Assembly (NCBI RefSeq): GCF_900142515.1
Contig: NZ_FRBC01000006.1
Location: 62,001-126,000 of the forward strand
Reading direction: 5' to 3'
Length of the DNA stretch: 64,000 bases
From: Pseudoselenomonas ruminantium
GTDB taxonomy: Bacteria; Bacillota; Negativicutes; Selenomonadales; Selenomonadaceae
Position 1 is the stretch's first letter. Each line of letters begins with the position of its first letter. Below, piece after piece: positions 56,995-64,000 of the stretch. Made by a program: the position numbers and the translations under genes. The notes beneath the pieces are model-generated. The model saw nothing but the letters and a program-made list of their open reading frames with translations. It did not search any database and had not been told where the DNA came from.

Positions 56995-58068
56995 ATGGAA
57001 AATGGTATCTCACTCTATCTGGGGTTAGGAATCCCTCCCGACCTCAGTGCCACTAGTATTGTCCAAGCGGCTAAAAACCAGCTGCACCATCTCTTTATCA
57101 CCCTGCCAGACTACGATTGTGACCTTGGAGACATCAAAGACGAACTGTCCGTAGTCCTTAAGACTGCCCGTGAAAATAACATGGACATTGTTGCCAATCT
57201 CACCCGGAAAACCATGTCTCAGCTGGCACTGGATGATTGCAGTCCCACCAGGTTCCGCATGTGGGGCATAAAATCCTTGCGCTTCGGAGAGGGCTTCTCC
57301 CCAGCAGAAATCGCTGCCTTCTCTCAAAACCGGCAGGGTGTTCGCACTGTCCTGAATGCCTCTACGATCACCCCCAAAATACTCGCCGCTTTAATGGAAC
57401 TCAAGGCCAATTTTGCCCAGATCGATGCTCTGCATAATTTCTATCCCCGCCCCGGAACAGGCCTGAGCGAGGACTTTTTAGTGAGCAAAAATATGCTTCT
57501 GCATAAAGTCGGCATCCAGGTAGGTGCTTTCGTGGCAAACGGCAACAGAGAATATGGTTTTTTCAGAGCAGGCCACCCTACCTTGGAAAATCACCGTCAA
57601 GAAACAGTATCCCTATCCTGCCGCCACCTGGTGGCTTTAGGTGTCGACAAAGTATTCCTGGGCGATATTCCGCCTGTCCGGGAAGAACTTCAGCTTGTCA
57701 GCCAGCTTTCGGATCAGGCTGTCACCCTGCGGGCTAAATGGCTTACCCAGGTCCCGCAGGAACGTGAGTTGCTCCAGCATGTTTTCACGGCCCGCCAGGA
57801 TGCTGCTCAAATGGTTGTCAGAGCCAAAGAAGGCTATGAGCTTTTGCAGGGAAACATTCCACCGGACAACACCAGTATCCGTCCTCTTGGTGCCATAACC
57901 ATCGACAACGAGAAAAACCGTCCTTATATGGGAGAGATCCAGATCTGCCGCCAGCCTCAATGTGCTGATGCGGGTATAAATGTAGCAGCTCAAATCGATG
58001 AAGCCGAGCTGAACCTGATAGAATATATCAGCCCGGGACGAAAATTTTCCTTCCTATTTCATGAATGA
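56995..58068 (+). CDS. MupG-family protein (DUF871, 6-phospho-N-acetylmuramidase type)
   Basis: 357 residues. A TIM-barrel start (GISLYLGLGIPPDLSATSIV) and ALHNFYPRPGTGLSEDFLVSKN with a C-terminal cyclophilin-like domain (IRPLGAITIDNEKNRPYMGEIQI) match DUF871/MupG. MupG splits the disaccharide MurNAc-6P-GlcNAc from recycled peptidoglycan. No muramic acid PTS or etherase lies beside it. ATG 56995 has GGAAGGA seven bases upstream. The 246-bp region upstream shows nothing else. Confidence 0.85.
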   Translation: MENGISLYLGLGIPPDLSATSIVQAAKNQLHHLFITLPDYDCDLGDIKDELSVVLKTARENNMDIVANLTRKTMSQLALDDCSPTRFRMWGIKSLRFGEGFSPAEIAAFSQNRQGVRTVLNASTITPKILAALMELKANFAQIDALHNFYPRPGTGLSEDFLVSKNMLLHKVGIQVGAFVANGNREYGFFRAGHPTLENHRQETVSLSCRHLVALGVDKVFLGDIPPVREELQLVSQLSDQAVTLRAKWLTQVPQERELLQHVFTARQDAAQMVVRAKEGYELLQGNIPPDNTSIRPLGAITIDNEKNRPYMGEIQICRQPQCADAGINVAAQIDEAELNLIEYISPGRKFSFLFHE

Positions 58069-58116
58069 TTTGTGGTATAATATACGATATGAGTATTTTA
58101 GGAAGGAAAAACTTTT

Positions 58117-58494
58117 ATGTCAGATAAACCTATGGGTGAGCTCTGCGATATGTGCGAGGTCCACCATATTCACCCTGAAAAAATAAAAAACTGTACCCTA
58201 CATAAACTGGATGATGATACCAGCCTGGAATTGGCTGATTTATTCAAGGTACTAGGTGATAAGACACGGATAAAGCTGTTGTCCCTGCTGGCAGCAGAGG
58301 ATGAACTCTGCGTCTGTGATATAGCTGAATCTTTGCAGATGGGACAATCTGCTATCTCTCATCAGCTTAGGGTATTGCGGGCTGCACGGCTGGTAAAATT
58401 CCGCAAAGCTGGAAAGGAAGCATTTTATTCCCTTGATGATGACCACGTATTGATTCTCATGCATATGGGACTGGATCATGTAAGTGAACGGTAA
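58117..58494 (+). CDS. ArsR/SmtB-family metal-sensing repressor
   Basis: 125 residues. A winged helix-turn-helix (FKVLGDKTRIKLLSLL; MGQSAISHQLRVLRAARLVK) carries the alpha-3 metal site ELCVCD seen in CadC and relatives, and the C-terminal helix has DDDHVLILMHMGLDH as in SmtB/CzrA. The N-terminus also has CDMCEVHHIH. It would release DNA on binding Cd, Zn or Pb. No efflux pump adjoins it, so its target lies elsewhere. Confidence 0.88.
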   Translation: MSDKPMGELCDMCEVHHIHPEKIKNCTLHKLDDDTSLELADLFKVLGDKTRIKLLSLLAAEDELCVCDIAESLQMGQSAISHQLRVLRAARLVKFRKAGKEAFYSLDDDHVLILMHMGLDHVSER

Positions 58495-58516
58495 TCTAAG
58501 AAAGGACGATCTGCCG

Positions 58517-59272
58517 ATGAGTAACCGGATTCTCCATAAAAGTGCTCTGTTGTCTCTGTCTTTCATATTAACAGGTCAATTAGCACTAGCGTCCCCTACA
58601 CTCCAGGAAGGCTCTCACGGTCATGATGTACTTCTCCTGCAAAAGAAATTGCAGTCCGTAGGCTATAGCATTACCTCCGTAGATGGAGTATATGGTACGG
58701 AAACCGAACGTGCCGTAGCTGAATTCCAGCGGGACAACAAAATCCGTATCACCGGCGTTGTCAATAATGCCACCTGGCGGGCTTTGAAAAACGCCAAAAA
58801 AGTCAAATGGGGAGTCGATATCAAAAAGTCCCAGCCTCAGTCAAAAGCACGCACGCCTCAAGGGCCGATGGCGCCTAATAACGCCCCCATCTTAGCCCGC
58901 AGCAAAGTTGGCGATATTCTCCGCACGGCGCGATCCTATATCGGCGTGCCTTACAGCTTCGGCGGCACTACGCCAAAAGCCTTTGACTGCTCCGGCTATC
59001 TCCAGTACGTATTTGCCCAGAACGGCATCAACATCCCCCGCACCGCTGACGAGCAGTACAAGCTGGGCCTGCGCACCAGCAGCAGCAAACAGCTCGTCCC
59101 CGGGGATCTCGTCTTCTTCACCACCTACGAACCCGGTGCCTCCCATTGCGGTATATACCTCGGTGATGGAGAATTCATCCATGCCAGCTCCAGCAAGGGA
59201 GTAAGGGTAGATGCCCTGTCCGATGATTACTGGGCACCAAGATTCCTGGGCGGGAAACATATCGTGAAATAA
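58517..59272 (+). CDS. Secreted NlpC/P60 peptidoglycan hydrolase
   Basis: 251 residues. Signal peptide 1-25, a peptidoglycan-binding type 1 domain (about 28-85: GHDVLLLQKKLQSVGYSITS; DGVYGTETERAVAEFQRDN), a basic linker, and an NlpC/P60 domain (about 135-251) with catalytic FDCSGYLQYVF, histidine ASHCGIYLGDGEFIHA. It cleaves D-Glu-diamino acid bonds in stem peptides. ATG 58517 has AAAGGA upstream; the longer reading overlaps the ArsR gene and is rejected. Confidence 0.93.
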   Translation: MSNRILHKSALLSLSFILTGQLALASPTLQEGSHGHDVLLLQKKLQSVGYSITSVDGVYGTETERAVAEFQRDNKIRITGVVNNATWRALKNAKKVKWGVDIKKSQPQSKARTPQGPMAPNNAPILARSKVGDILRTARSYIGVPYSFGGTTPKAFDCSGYLQYVFAQNGINIPRTADEQYKLGLRTSSSKQLVPGDLVFFTTYEPGASHCGIYLGDGEFIHASSSKGVRVDALSDDYWAPRFLGGKHIVK

Positions 59273-59274
59273 CA

Positions 59275-59302
59275 AAGACTGGTCATTTGGCCAGTCTTTT
59301 TC
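59275..59302 (+). terminator. Terminator after the NlpC/P60 gene
   Basis: AAAGACTGGTC/GGCCAGTCTTT with a 4-base loop and T run. Confidence 0.85.
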
Positions 59303-59311
59303 ATATCCACA

Positions 59312-59451
59312 TTTGACACTCCCCATAGATGAATCTAGGGGATTCTTGGTTCGACAACCACTGCGCCCAGACCTAAGTCCAAGCGTCTTACACGATTTCC
59401 CCAAGCGTGAATTCCCGTGTGCCCCACGGTATTTGTGTATGCGAATGCTTG
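59312..59451 (-). pseudogene. tnpB: Remnant 3' end of IS200/IS605 tnpB with right end
   Basis: The minus strand reads QAFAYTNTVGHTGIHAWGNR and on to VVVEPRIP-stop (59335-59451), the tail typical of TnpB. Beyond the stop, a GAATCCCC/GGGGAGTGTCAA hairpin at 59312-59345 matches the right end of IS200/IS605 elements, which also forms the 3' part of the guide-type omega RNA scaffold. An in-frame stop closes the reading frame upstream, and no zinc finger or RuvC core remains. It is a decayed insertion. Confidence 0.65.
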
Positions 59452-59660
59452 TTATCTTTACAACGGTGAGGTCTTTAAATCACCGCAGGTTGATACACGC
59501 AACCTCAACCCGCTAAGAACTGGTTGCCCGTGGGCCTTGGTTTTCGATTCGTCCAGTGTCTATCGTAGCAGGGCTTCTCCTTTCTTCCGTATTGTTTACG
59601 TTAAGTCTATTATACTACGAAAATTAGCAGTTGTCCTGCTTCAATTACTTATGTAAATTT
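59452..59660 (-). ncRNA. Structured segment upstream of the tnpB tail, possible RNA
   Basis: On the minus strand a TATAAT box (59609-59614) follows a weak AGGACA 17 bases before it. The downstream sequence has several small stems (GGTGA/TCACC, CCGTG/CACGG and GGTTGA/TCAACC) running into the right-end scaffold. It could be transcribed as an orphan omega-like RNA. This accounts for the gene-free stretch 59273-59698. Low certainty. Confidence 0.3.
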
Positions 59661-59698
59661 ACGCCGCATTAGATAACAATAGTTCAACCAACGTCCGT

Positions 59699-59956
59699 TT
59701 AATGCCAGCAGGAATATCGTTGGCGTTCCTCTGGGGTGCGCGGCCATTTATTGCCATTAACCATGTAATCACACCAATCTTCGACATTATAATGCAAAAC
59801 ATAGGTAGCACTGTCATAGTCCCGACATTTTTCTATCAGACCGCTGCTGCGAATCATTTGCTTGCGATCAGCCCGGGAATATCCCCTATCGCCCAGCATC
59901 AGCATTATTGTCCCAAAGAATCTGCGCACTTCTAGTCTAAGTCCCGCAAACAGCAT
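59699..59956 (-). CDS. Small hypothetical protein coupled to DUF3990 gene
   Basis: 85 residues, not recognised. It starts MLFAGLRLEVRRFFGTIMLM, then GDRGYSRADRKQMIRSSGLI, and ends with a Trp/Tyr-rich tail (VEDWCDYMVNGNKWPRTPEE, then CWH). ATG 59956 lies one base beyond the DUF3990 stop and has GGTGGAG seven bases upstream, so it is coupled to that gene. In toxin-like pairs the partner is often such a small protein, but an antitoxin role is only a guess. Confidence 0.55.
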   Translation of the reverse strand: MLFAGLRLEVRRFFGTIMLMLGDRGYSRADRKQMIRSSGLIEKCRDYDSATYVLHYNVEDWCDYMVNGNKWPRTPEERQRYSCWH

Positions 59957-59957
59957 A

Positions 59958-60428
59958 TCAAATCTCCACCTTTCTAATGTCATGGACATTTTTTACTGCT
60001 CTTTCTGTAAGCACAACCCACTGCCAACCATTGGTATCCTGCCGAACTTTTTCTATTGCCTGCTCAACAGTCAATTTATTAGCCATATATTTGGCATACA
60101 TCCGTGACACTCCATAGTCAGCCATTGGTCCATATACACAATCATAGTCCACGCAGACAGGCAGCCTAAGCCGATTTCTTACCACGAACTCAGCCCACTC
60201 CTTGTTTGGCTTATCAAATCCCTTGATTATCAACCCGTCTTCGTCTAATTCCATACTCAATACACAAGGAGCAAGCGTTCCCTTGGCCCAGATTATCGCT
60301 TGTGTCAATCTAGGCGTAACATAGAACCCTGTACCAAAGTCCAAACCTTTGCGCCCTGCTGAAATATCAATGCCATTTTGCAGAATCTGTTCCGCACTGA
60401 ACAAATCTGTACCATGATATAGCTTCAT
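59958..60428 (-). CDS. DUF3990 family protein, ART-like fold
   Basis: 156 residues. The start MKLYHGTDLFSAEQILQNGI and GLDFGTGFYVTPRLTQAIIW are characteristic of DUF3990, a family predicted to share the ADP-ribosyltransferase fold (HGT motif, then FG-x-GFY). A possible catalytic Glu lies late in the chain (LTVEQAIEKV). ATG 60428 has AGAGGAG nine bases upstream. The gene precedes a coupled small ORF in an AT-richer island, a context common for toxin-antitoxin or defence genes. Activity is inferred. Confidence 0.72.
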   Translation of the reverse strand: MKLYHGTDLFSAEQILQNGIDISAGRKGLDFGTGFYVTPRLTQAIIWAKGTLAPCVLSMELDEDGLIIKGFDKPNKEWAEFVVRNRLRLPVCVDYDCVYGPMADYGVSRMYAKYMANKLTVEQAIEKVRQDTNGWQWVVLTERAVKNVHDIRKVEI

Positions 60429-60504
60429 CGCTTCATTCTCCTCTATATCATTATAGCACTTCAAAGTTCTTCATTCAATCTACAAGAATTGGTCAAACAT
60501 TTGA

Positions 60505-61326
60505 TTACTCTTTTATCTTCGTTCCAATAGGTACTTTTAGATATTTATTCAAATCCTTAGTAAGTATCTTTATCAGGCTGTCATCCTTATCAAGAACATA
60601 AAAACCACCATTGTCAAAATCGCTGAAAAAAACTATTTTTCTCCCGCTATCTAAATGCAATGTAAATGTTTTTATATAGGATGAAAATTTACTGTCTAAA
60701 ACAATATTGCAAATTCCTGTGAATTGAAAATCAGCATCAGAAAAATTTTGTTCTTCTACCGAAATATTATTGATAATATCGCCATTTAATAATGCTAATA
60801 TTTTTCGCAAATCAAAAGAACGATTAAATCTATTACCAGAATTATTATAATAGCGTTCAGGAATACAATCCTTGGATATTCTAACTGAGCTAGATTCATG
60901 AAAATCTATTTCAAATACGCCTCTATCTGTCATCACTATAACAGGTTTGAGAACATCTCTAAAATATAAATCTGTTTCTTTCAATTCATTTAGCCATGCC
61001 ATTATTTCCTCATAATCCCATTCTTCGTACTTAAATCCACCTGATGGATCCACCCCTATTACACATATATCAGGATACAATGATGATGTTCTTATTCTCC
61101 CCAAATCATATATACTATCATCAACGACATTCACTTCCTTAATTCTTGCACCAATAAGTCCAATAATTTCAACAAACTCTTTTAATACAGATGGTTGTTG
61201 AATAAATGGTGCACTTCACTCCCAACCGCTAAAATATTTACTCTTAAAATCATCCACTCTGCTGAGTGTTTGCAAATTATTTTTACGAATAAAATTCGCA
61301 ACTTGTTTTTTATAGGTCTCATTCAT
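60505..61326 (-). pseudogene. Hypothetical gene interrupted by an in-frame TGA
   Basis: One frame runs from ATG 61326 to 60505 with a single TGA at 61216-61218 (codon 37). Before it: MNETYKKQVANFIRKNNLQT to FSGWE; after it: SAPFIQQPSVLKEFVEIIGL and 236 codons in all. No frame change is needed, and TGA could come from TGG (Trp) by one base change. The protein matches no family I know. The start is one base behind the helicase stop, so the gene is coupled to it. An internal GTG at 61134 could also start a 209-residue product. Confidence 0.6.
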
Positions 61327-61327
61327 A

Positions 61328-64000
61328 TCATTCCACTCCCTTCTTCTCCATTATATTCATCATTTTCCTTACCCAATAAGATTTCTTCCAGACTTTCCTA
61401 TCTCCCACCACATACAACCGATACTTTGCCCTTGTAACAGCAACATTAACAATATTACTATTCACCCAATTAACTGCTCCATCTGCTTGTGGAGAACTAT
61501 CACACCCTAGTACAAATATGACTTCATCAGCCTCCTTACCTTGAAATTTATGAACCGTGCCAATATTGTTATCGCACCACTCACTGATATTTTTCACCGT
61601 TGATAATCTGTTTTTTAACAACAGTTTAACTCCGTTAACTACAGAGTTAAATGGGCTTATGATATAGATATTGGGATTTTGCGACTTTTGAAAGGCTTGT
61701 CGCATCATTTCAACAATATGTTCACCCTGTCTTTGCACAAAATGGTCTTTATTGCCTTTTTCACTTCCTGCAATATCAAACCAACAGGACTTGGAATACA
61801 AAAAGCCAGCCATTTTATCCTCACTTGGCTCTGCCGTTTGTTTCTTCATTATCCCACCATAGGATATTTGATTGGAAATTTCATACATCGGATTGATACA
61901 CCGGCGATGTACTAATAGCGGACACCCTAACCATTCTCGCTTTTCGTTTCCATCTTCATCAGTTAGATAAATTCCCCATTTATTGATATTGTCAGCAAAT
62001 TGTTGCACAGAAATGCCTTTATCAATGTATCCATTGTATATATTTTCCGTATATGTAGATTTCAACAAATCCAACTCATCTGTTACCACTGGCTCTACTT
62101 GCTTGGGATCTCCGACGATAATCGCCTTACGCGCACGGTACAAAGCGCCTAATGCCATCTGCGGTTCAGCCTGTCCTGCCTCGTCCACAATCAATGTACC
62201 AAAAGTACCTGGCACTTCAACATCACACAAGAATCGGCCAACAGCAGCAAACGTTGTGGAAATGACAGGCACCAGCAGGCTCAAAGTTTGTAATAATGCA
62301 GGCACAGCACACTTGCGGTCAGCGATATGATAGATAATACGATTATTATTTCCATTGAACACATCCCATATCAGCATCAAATTTATCAGATTATCACGGC
62401 AGCATTTTGATGATAGCAAAAATTCTTTATGTACCTGCATGGCCAGCCAGAAAAGCTCTTCACGCGCGCGATTATATGCATCGGTAAACCAAGGATTACC
62501 TACTTGCGCTTTTGTGCTGATCTTTGTGTCATCAGACAATAGCGCATCCATATAATCATCATCAAAACAAGAAATCTTCTCTGCTTTTATGCTTTCCACC
62601 ATTTTTTTCTGTTTAATATACTCATTTTCACAGTCTTTTAATTTTGCTTTCGCATGTTCGATGTTTTCTTGTAATTTAAGCACTTCCTTACGCTGCTTTT
62701 CCAATTCGACAAGCTCTTTCCCCAAATATTCTACATATTCATCAATAAAGTGATTAAATTCTCTATTCGTCTCTATATACCAAAATAATATTTTAAGTCT
62801 ATGATACTTTTTATTATTCCAAGCCGATATTGACTGTAAAATTTCCTGCTTGCGACTCTCAATATAGCCACACCATTCTTCTAATAAAAGTATATCTCTT
62901 TTGTCATCAGACTCATTTTCAATAGTTGCAATCAATTTATCAATACGTTCATTATGTTCATTTTTACACCTATGCTTAAAAATTAGGCCTTCATACTGAT
63001 AAGCCTCTCGCAAATCCATGATTCTTGATAACTTAGTATTTGCAATCTCCCAGCTACGAATAACAGCATAATTCTCTCTTTTCCATTGCTCTGCACTATG
63101 ATGTAGTTTATCCACACTATCCTGAGAATCCTTAACCAGTTTGGACAAATGATAAAAATCAGCAACAGCCTTGCAGTTTTCCTCCAGGTGTTTTTGCATG
63201 CTCTGCACTTTTTCCCATTGTGATAAAAATTTCTCTCTTGCCTGCAAATAAGATGCTTGCCGTTTTTCGATTAGTTTATTACTAGAAAAAAAACTATCCT
63301 TCAATGGATTAAGTACACACGTCGCAAATTGTCTTACATTTTCCTTTTTCCCCAATGCCGCTGCAATCAGCCCCCACGCCGAATCCTTCGTCCCCAGCAA
63401 GTCAGAGGTAAATCTAGAGAAATAAATATCCTTCTCCCGTTGCACCTTTCCATTTACCACGAAGTCTTCATATAACAAAGATTTGCTGACATCAAATAGA
63501 TCTCTTATATGTTTCTGGGCTTCATCATTATCAAAAGAACTAATTATATCTTTCGCTCTAGGCAATTCCTTGCTAATATTTTCAACTGCCGCATTATTGC
63601 AGGATGCCACCACAATCCCATAATCATTGATTTTATCATTCTTCAATACAAAGTATCCGCCTTGAACGTATTGATAATATTTTTTATATCCATTCTTCCC
63701 ATCAATTTGCCCATGAGAGAAATTCCTTACATCAAAAGCATTATCAGGATTTTGATATTCAGCCAGAAGTTTAGCCCGCTCTACAACGTTATTTACTACA
63801 ATCTCTTTTAACATTGTGGTCTTGCCAGTCCCCGGCGGCCCATTTACGGAAAAAATCGATTGTTGATTATTATTTACGGTAAATAAATTAACTGCAACTT
63901 GCTGCATAAATGCTGGCATATACTTAGATGGCCATTTTGCTTGTGGTGCATGATTGACGTTTAAAATAGGAAATAGTTTATGATATAATTCATTTTTAGA
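61328..64000 (-). CDS. UPF1-like superfamily 1 helicase, partial at window end
   Basis: 890 residues are visible; the N-terminus lies beyond the window because the frame is open to base 64000. Helicase motifs: I GPPGTGKTTMLKEIV, Ia VVASCNNAAVENI, II LIVDEAGQAEPQMAL, III IVGDPKQVEPVV, V GTVHKFQGKEADEVIFVLG and VI NVAVTRAKYRLYVVGD, the SF1B DNA2/UPF1 type. A long coiled-coil insertion lies between Ia and II. Such AT-rich, long, helicase genes are common in phage-defence islands. The ATG at 63919 is internal. Confidence 0.82.
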   Translation of the reverse strand, partial: SKNELYHKLFPILNVNHAPQAKWPSKYMPAFMQQVAVNLFTVNNNQQSIFSVNGPPGTGKTTMLKEIVVNNVVERAKLLAEYQNPDNAFDVRNFSHGQIDGKNGYKKYYQYVQGGYFVLKNDKINDYGIVVASCNNAAVENISKELPRAKDIISSFDNDEAQKHIRDLFDVSKSLLYEDFVVNGKVQREKDIYFSRFTSDLLGTKDSAWGLIAAALGKKENVRQFATCVLNPLKDSFFSSNKLIEKRQASYLQAREKFLSQWEKVQSMQKHLEENCKAVADFYHLSKLVKDSQDSVDKLHHSAEQWKRENYAVIRSWEIANTKLSRIMDLREAYQYEGLIFKHRCKNEHNERIDKLIATIENESDDKRDILLLEEWCGYIESRKQEILQSISAWNNKKYHRLKILFWYIETNREFNHFIDEYVEYLGKELVELEKQRKEVLKLQENIEHAKAKLKDCENEYIKQKKMVESIKAEKISCFDDDYMDALLSDDTKISTKAQVGNPWFTDAYNRAREELFWLAMQVHKEFLLSSKCCRDNLINLMLIWDVFNGNNNRIIYHIADRKCAVPALLQTLSLLVPVISTTFAAVGRFLCDVEVPGTFGTLIVDEAGQAEPQMALGALYRARKAIIVGDPKQVEPVVTDELDLLKSTYTENIYNGYIDKGISVQQFADNINKWGIYLTDEDGNEKREWLGCPLLVHRRCINPMYEISNQISYGGIMKKQTAEPSEDKMAGFLYSKSCWFDIAGSEKGNKDHFVQRQGEHIVEMMRQAFQKSQNPNIYIISPFNSVVNGVKLLLKNRLSTVKNISEWCDNNIGTVHKFQGKEADEVIFVLGCDSSPQADGAVNWVNSNIVNVAVTRAKYRLYVVGDRKVWKKSYWVRKMMNIMEKKGVE

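Noticed and set aside
61216-61218. TGA read as selenocysteine
   Set aside because: No redox motif around the codon and no clear SECIS hairpin just downstream; a Trp-to-stop change is simpler.
63919-63919. ATG as the helicase start
   Set aside because: The frame stays open with plausible coding sequence to the window edge, and the helicase N-terminus would be cut just before motif I.

Overview
The window looks like the chromosome of a motile, anaerobic, saccharolytic member of the Negativicutes, most like Selenomonas or a close relative. Gene order is Firmicutes-like (SRP RNA next to dnaX, recR-bofA, gap-pgk-tpiA-gpmI, a T-box before trpS, SCIFF peptide plus maturase, a two-gene Suf system). 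There is also a coiled-coil/beta-barrel porin, which implies an outer membrane. This assignment is inference from gene content. Most genes lie on the minus strand.

Layout. 0-2.1 kb: three FlgT/CsgG-type envelope proteins. 2.2-3.4 kb: bofA, recR, ybaB. 3.6-11.2 kb: a beta-glucan/cellobiose operon (PTS IIC, porin, IIB, IIA, GH1 phospho-beta-glucosidase, secreted GH16 and GH9). 11.6-14.4 kb: an RpiR regulator directly behind dnaX, then SRP RNA. 14.5-15.4 kb: a fourth CsgG-type protein. 15.5-22.3 kb: gap-pgk-tpiA-gpmI followed by a NifU-like scaffold and a GGGtGRT protein. 22.5-26 kb: SCIFF peptide and radical-SAM maturase, SufBC. 26-31 kb: CheY-CheX pair, T-box-trpS, a dCache chemoreceptor. 31-41 kb: an SHMT-like protein lacking the PLP lysine, a sugar symporter with a cytidylate-kinase-like protein, and alpha- and beta-galactosidases. 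41-46 kb: flavodoxin/DUF3793 with Fur-like sites, a DcuC transporter, a TPP riboswitch with thiM and a thiE-thiD fusion. 46-50 kb: ribose operon (rbsD, lacI-type regulator, FucP-like symporter, rbsK). 50-59 kb: M18 aminopeptidase, BrnQ, an EAL protein, tRNA-Phe and tRNA-Asp, a sensorless chemoreceptor, MupG, an ArsR regulator, an NlpC/P60 hydrolase.

59.3-64 kb is an AT-richer accessory segment: an IS200/IS605-type right end with a decayed tnpB tail, a DUF3990 (ART-like) protein with a coupled small ORF, a gene interrupted by an in-frame TGA, and a large UPF1-like helicase that runs off the window. It resembles a defence or toxin island, but no named system was recognised.

Several intergenic spaces hold long imperfect palindromes. 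A 603-bp fold-back element (34803-35405) and a 261-bp relative (51598-51858) share terminal inverted repeats and both lie beside terminators. A separate three-hairpin repeat occurs twice (19868-19963, 30762-30877), and single-copy fold-backs lie at 17308-17404 and 32315-32504. No CRISPR array was seen.
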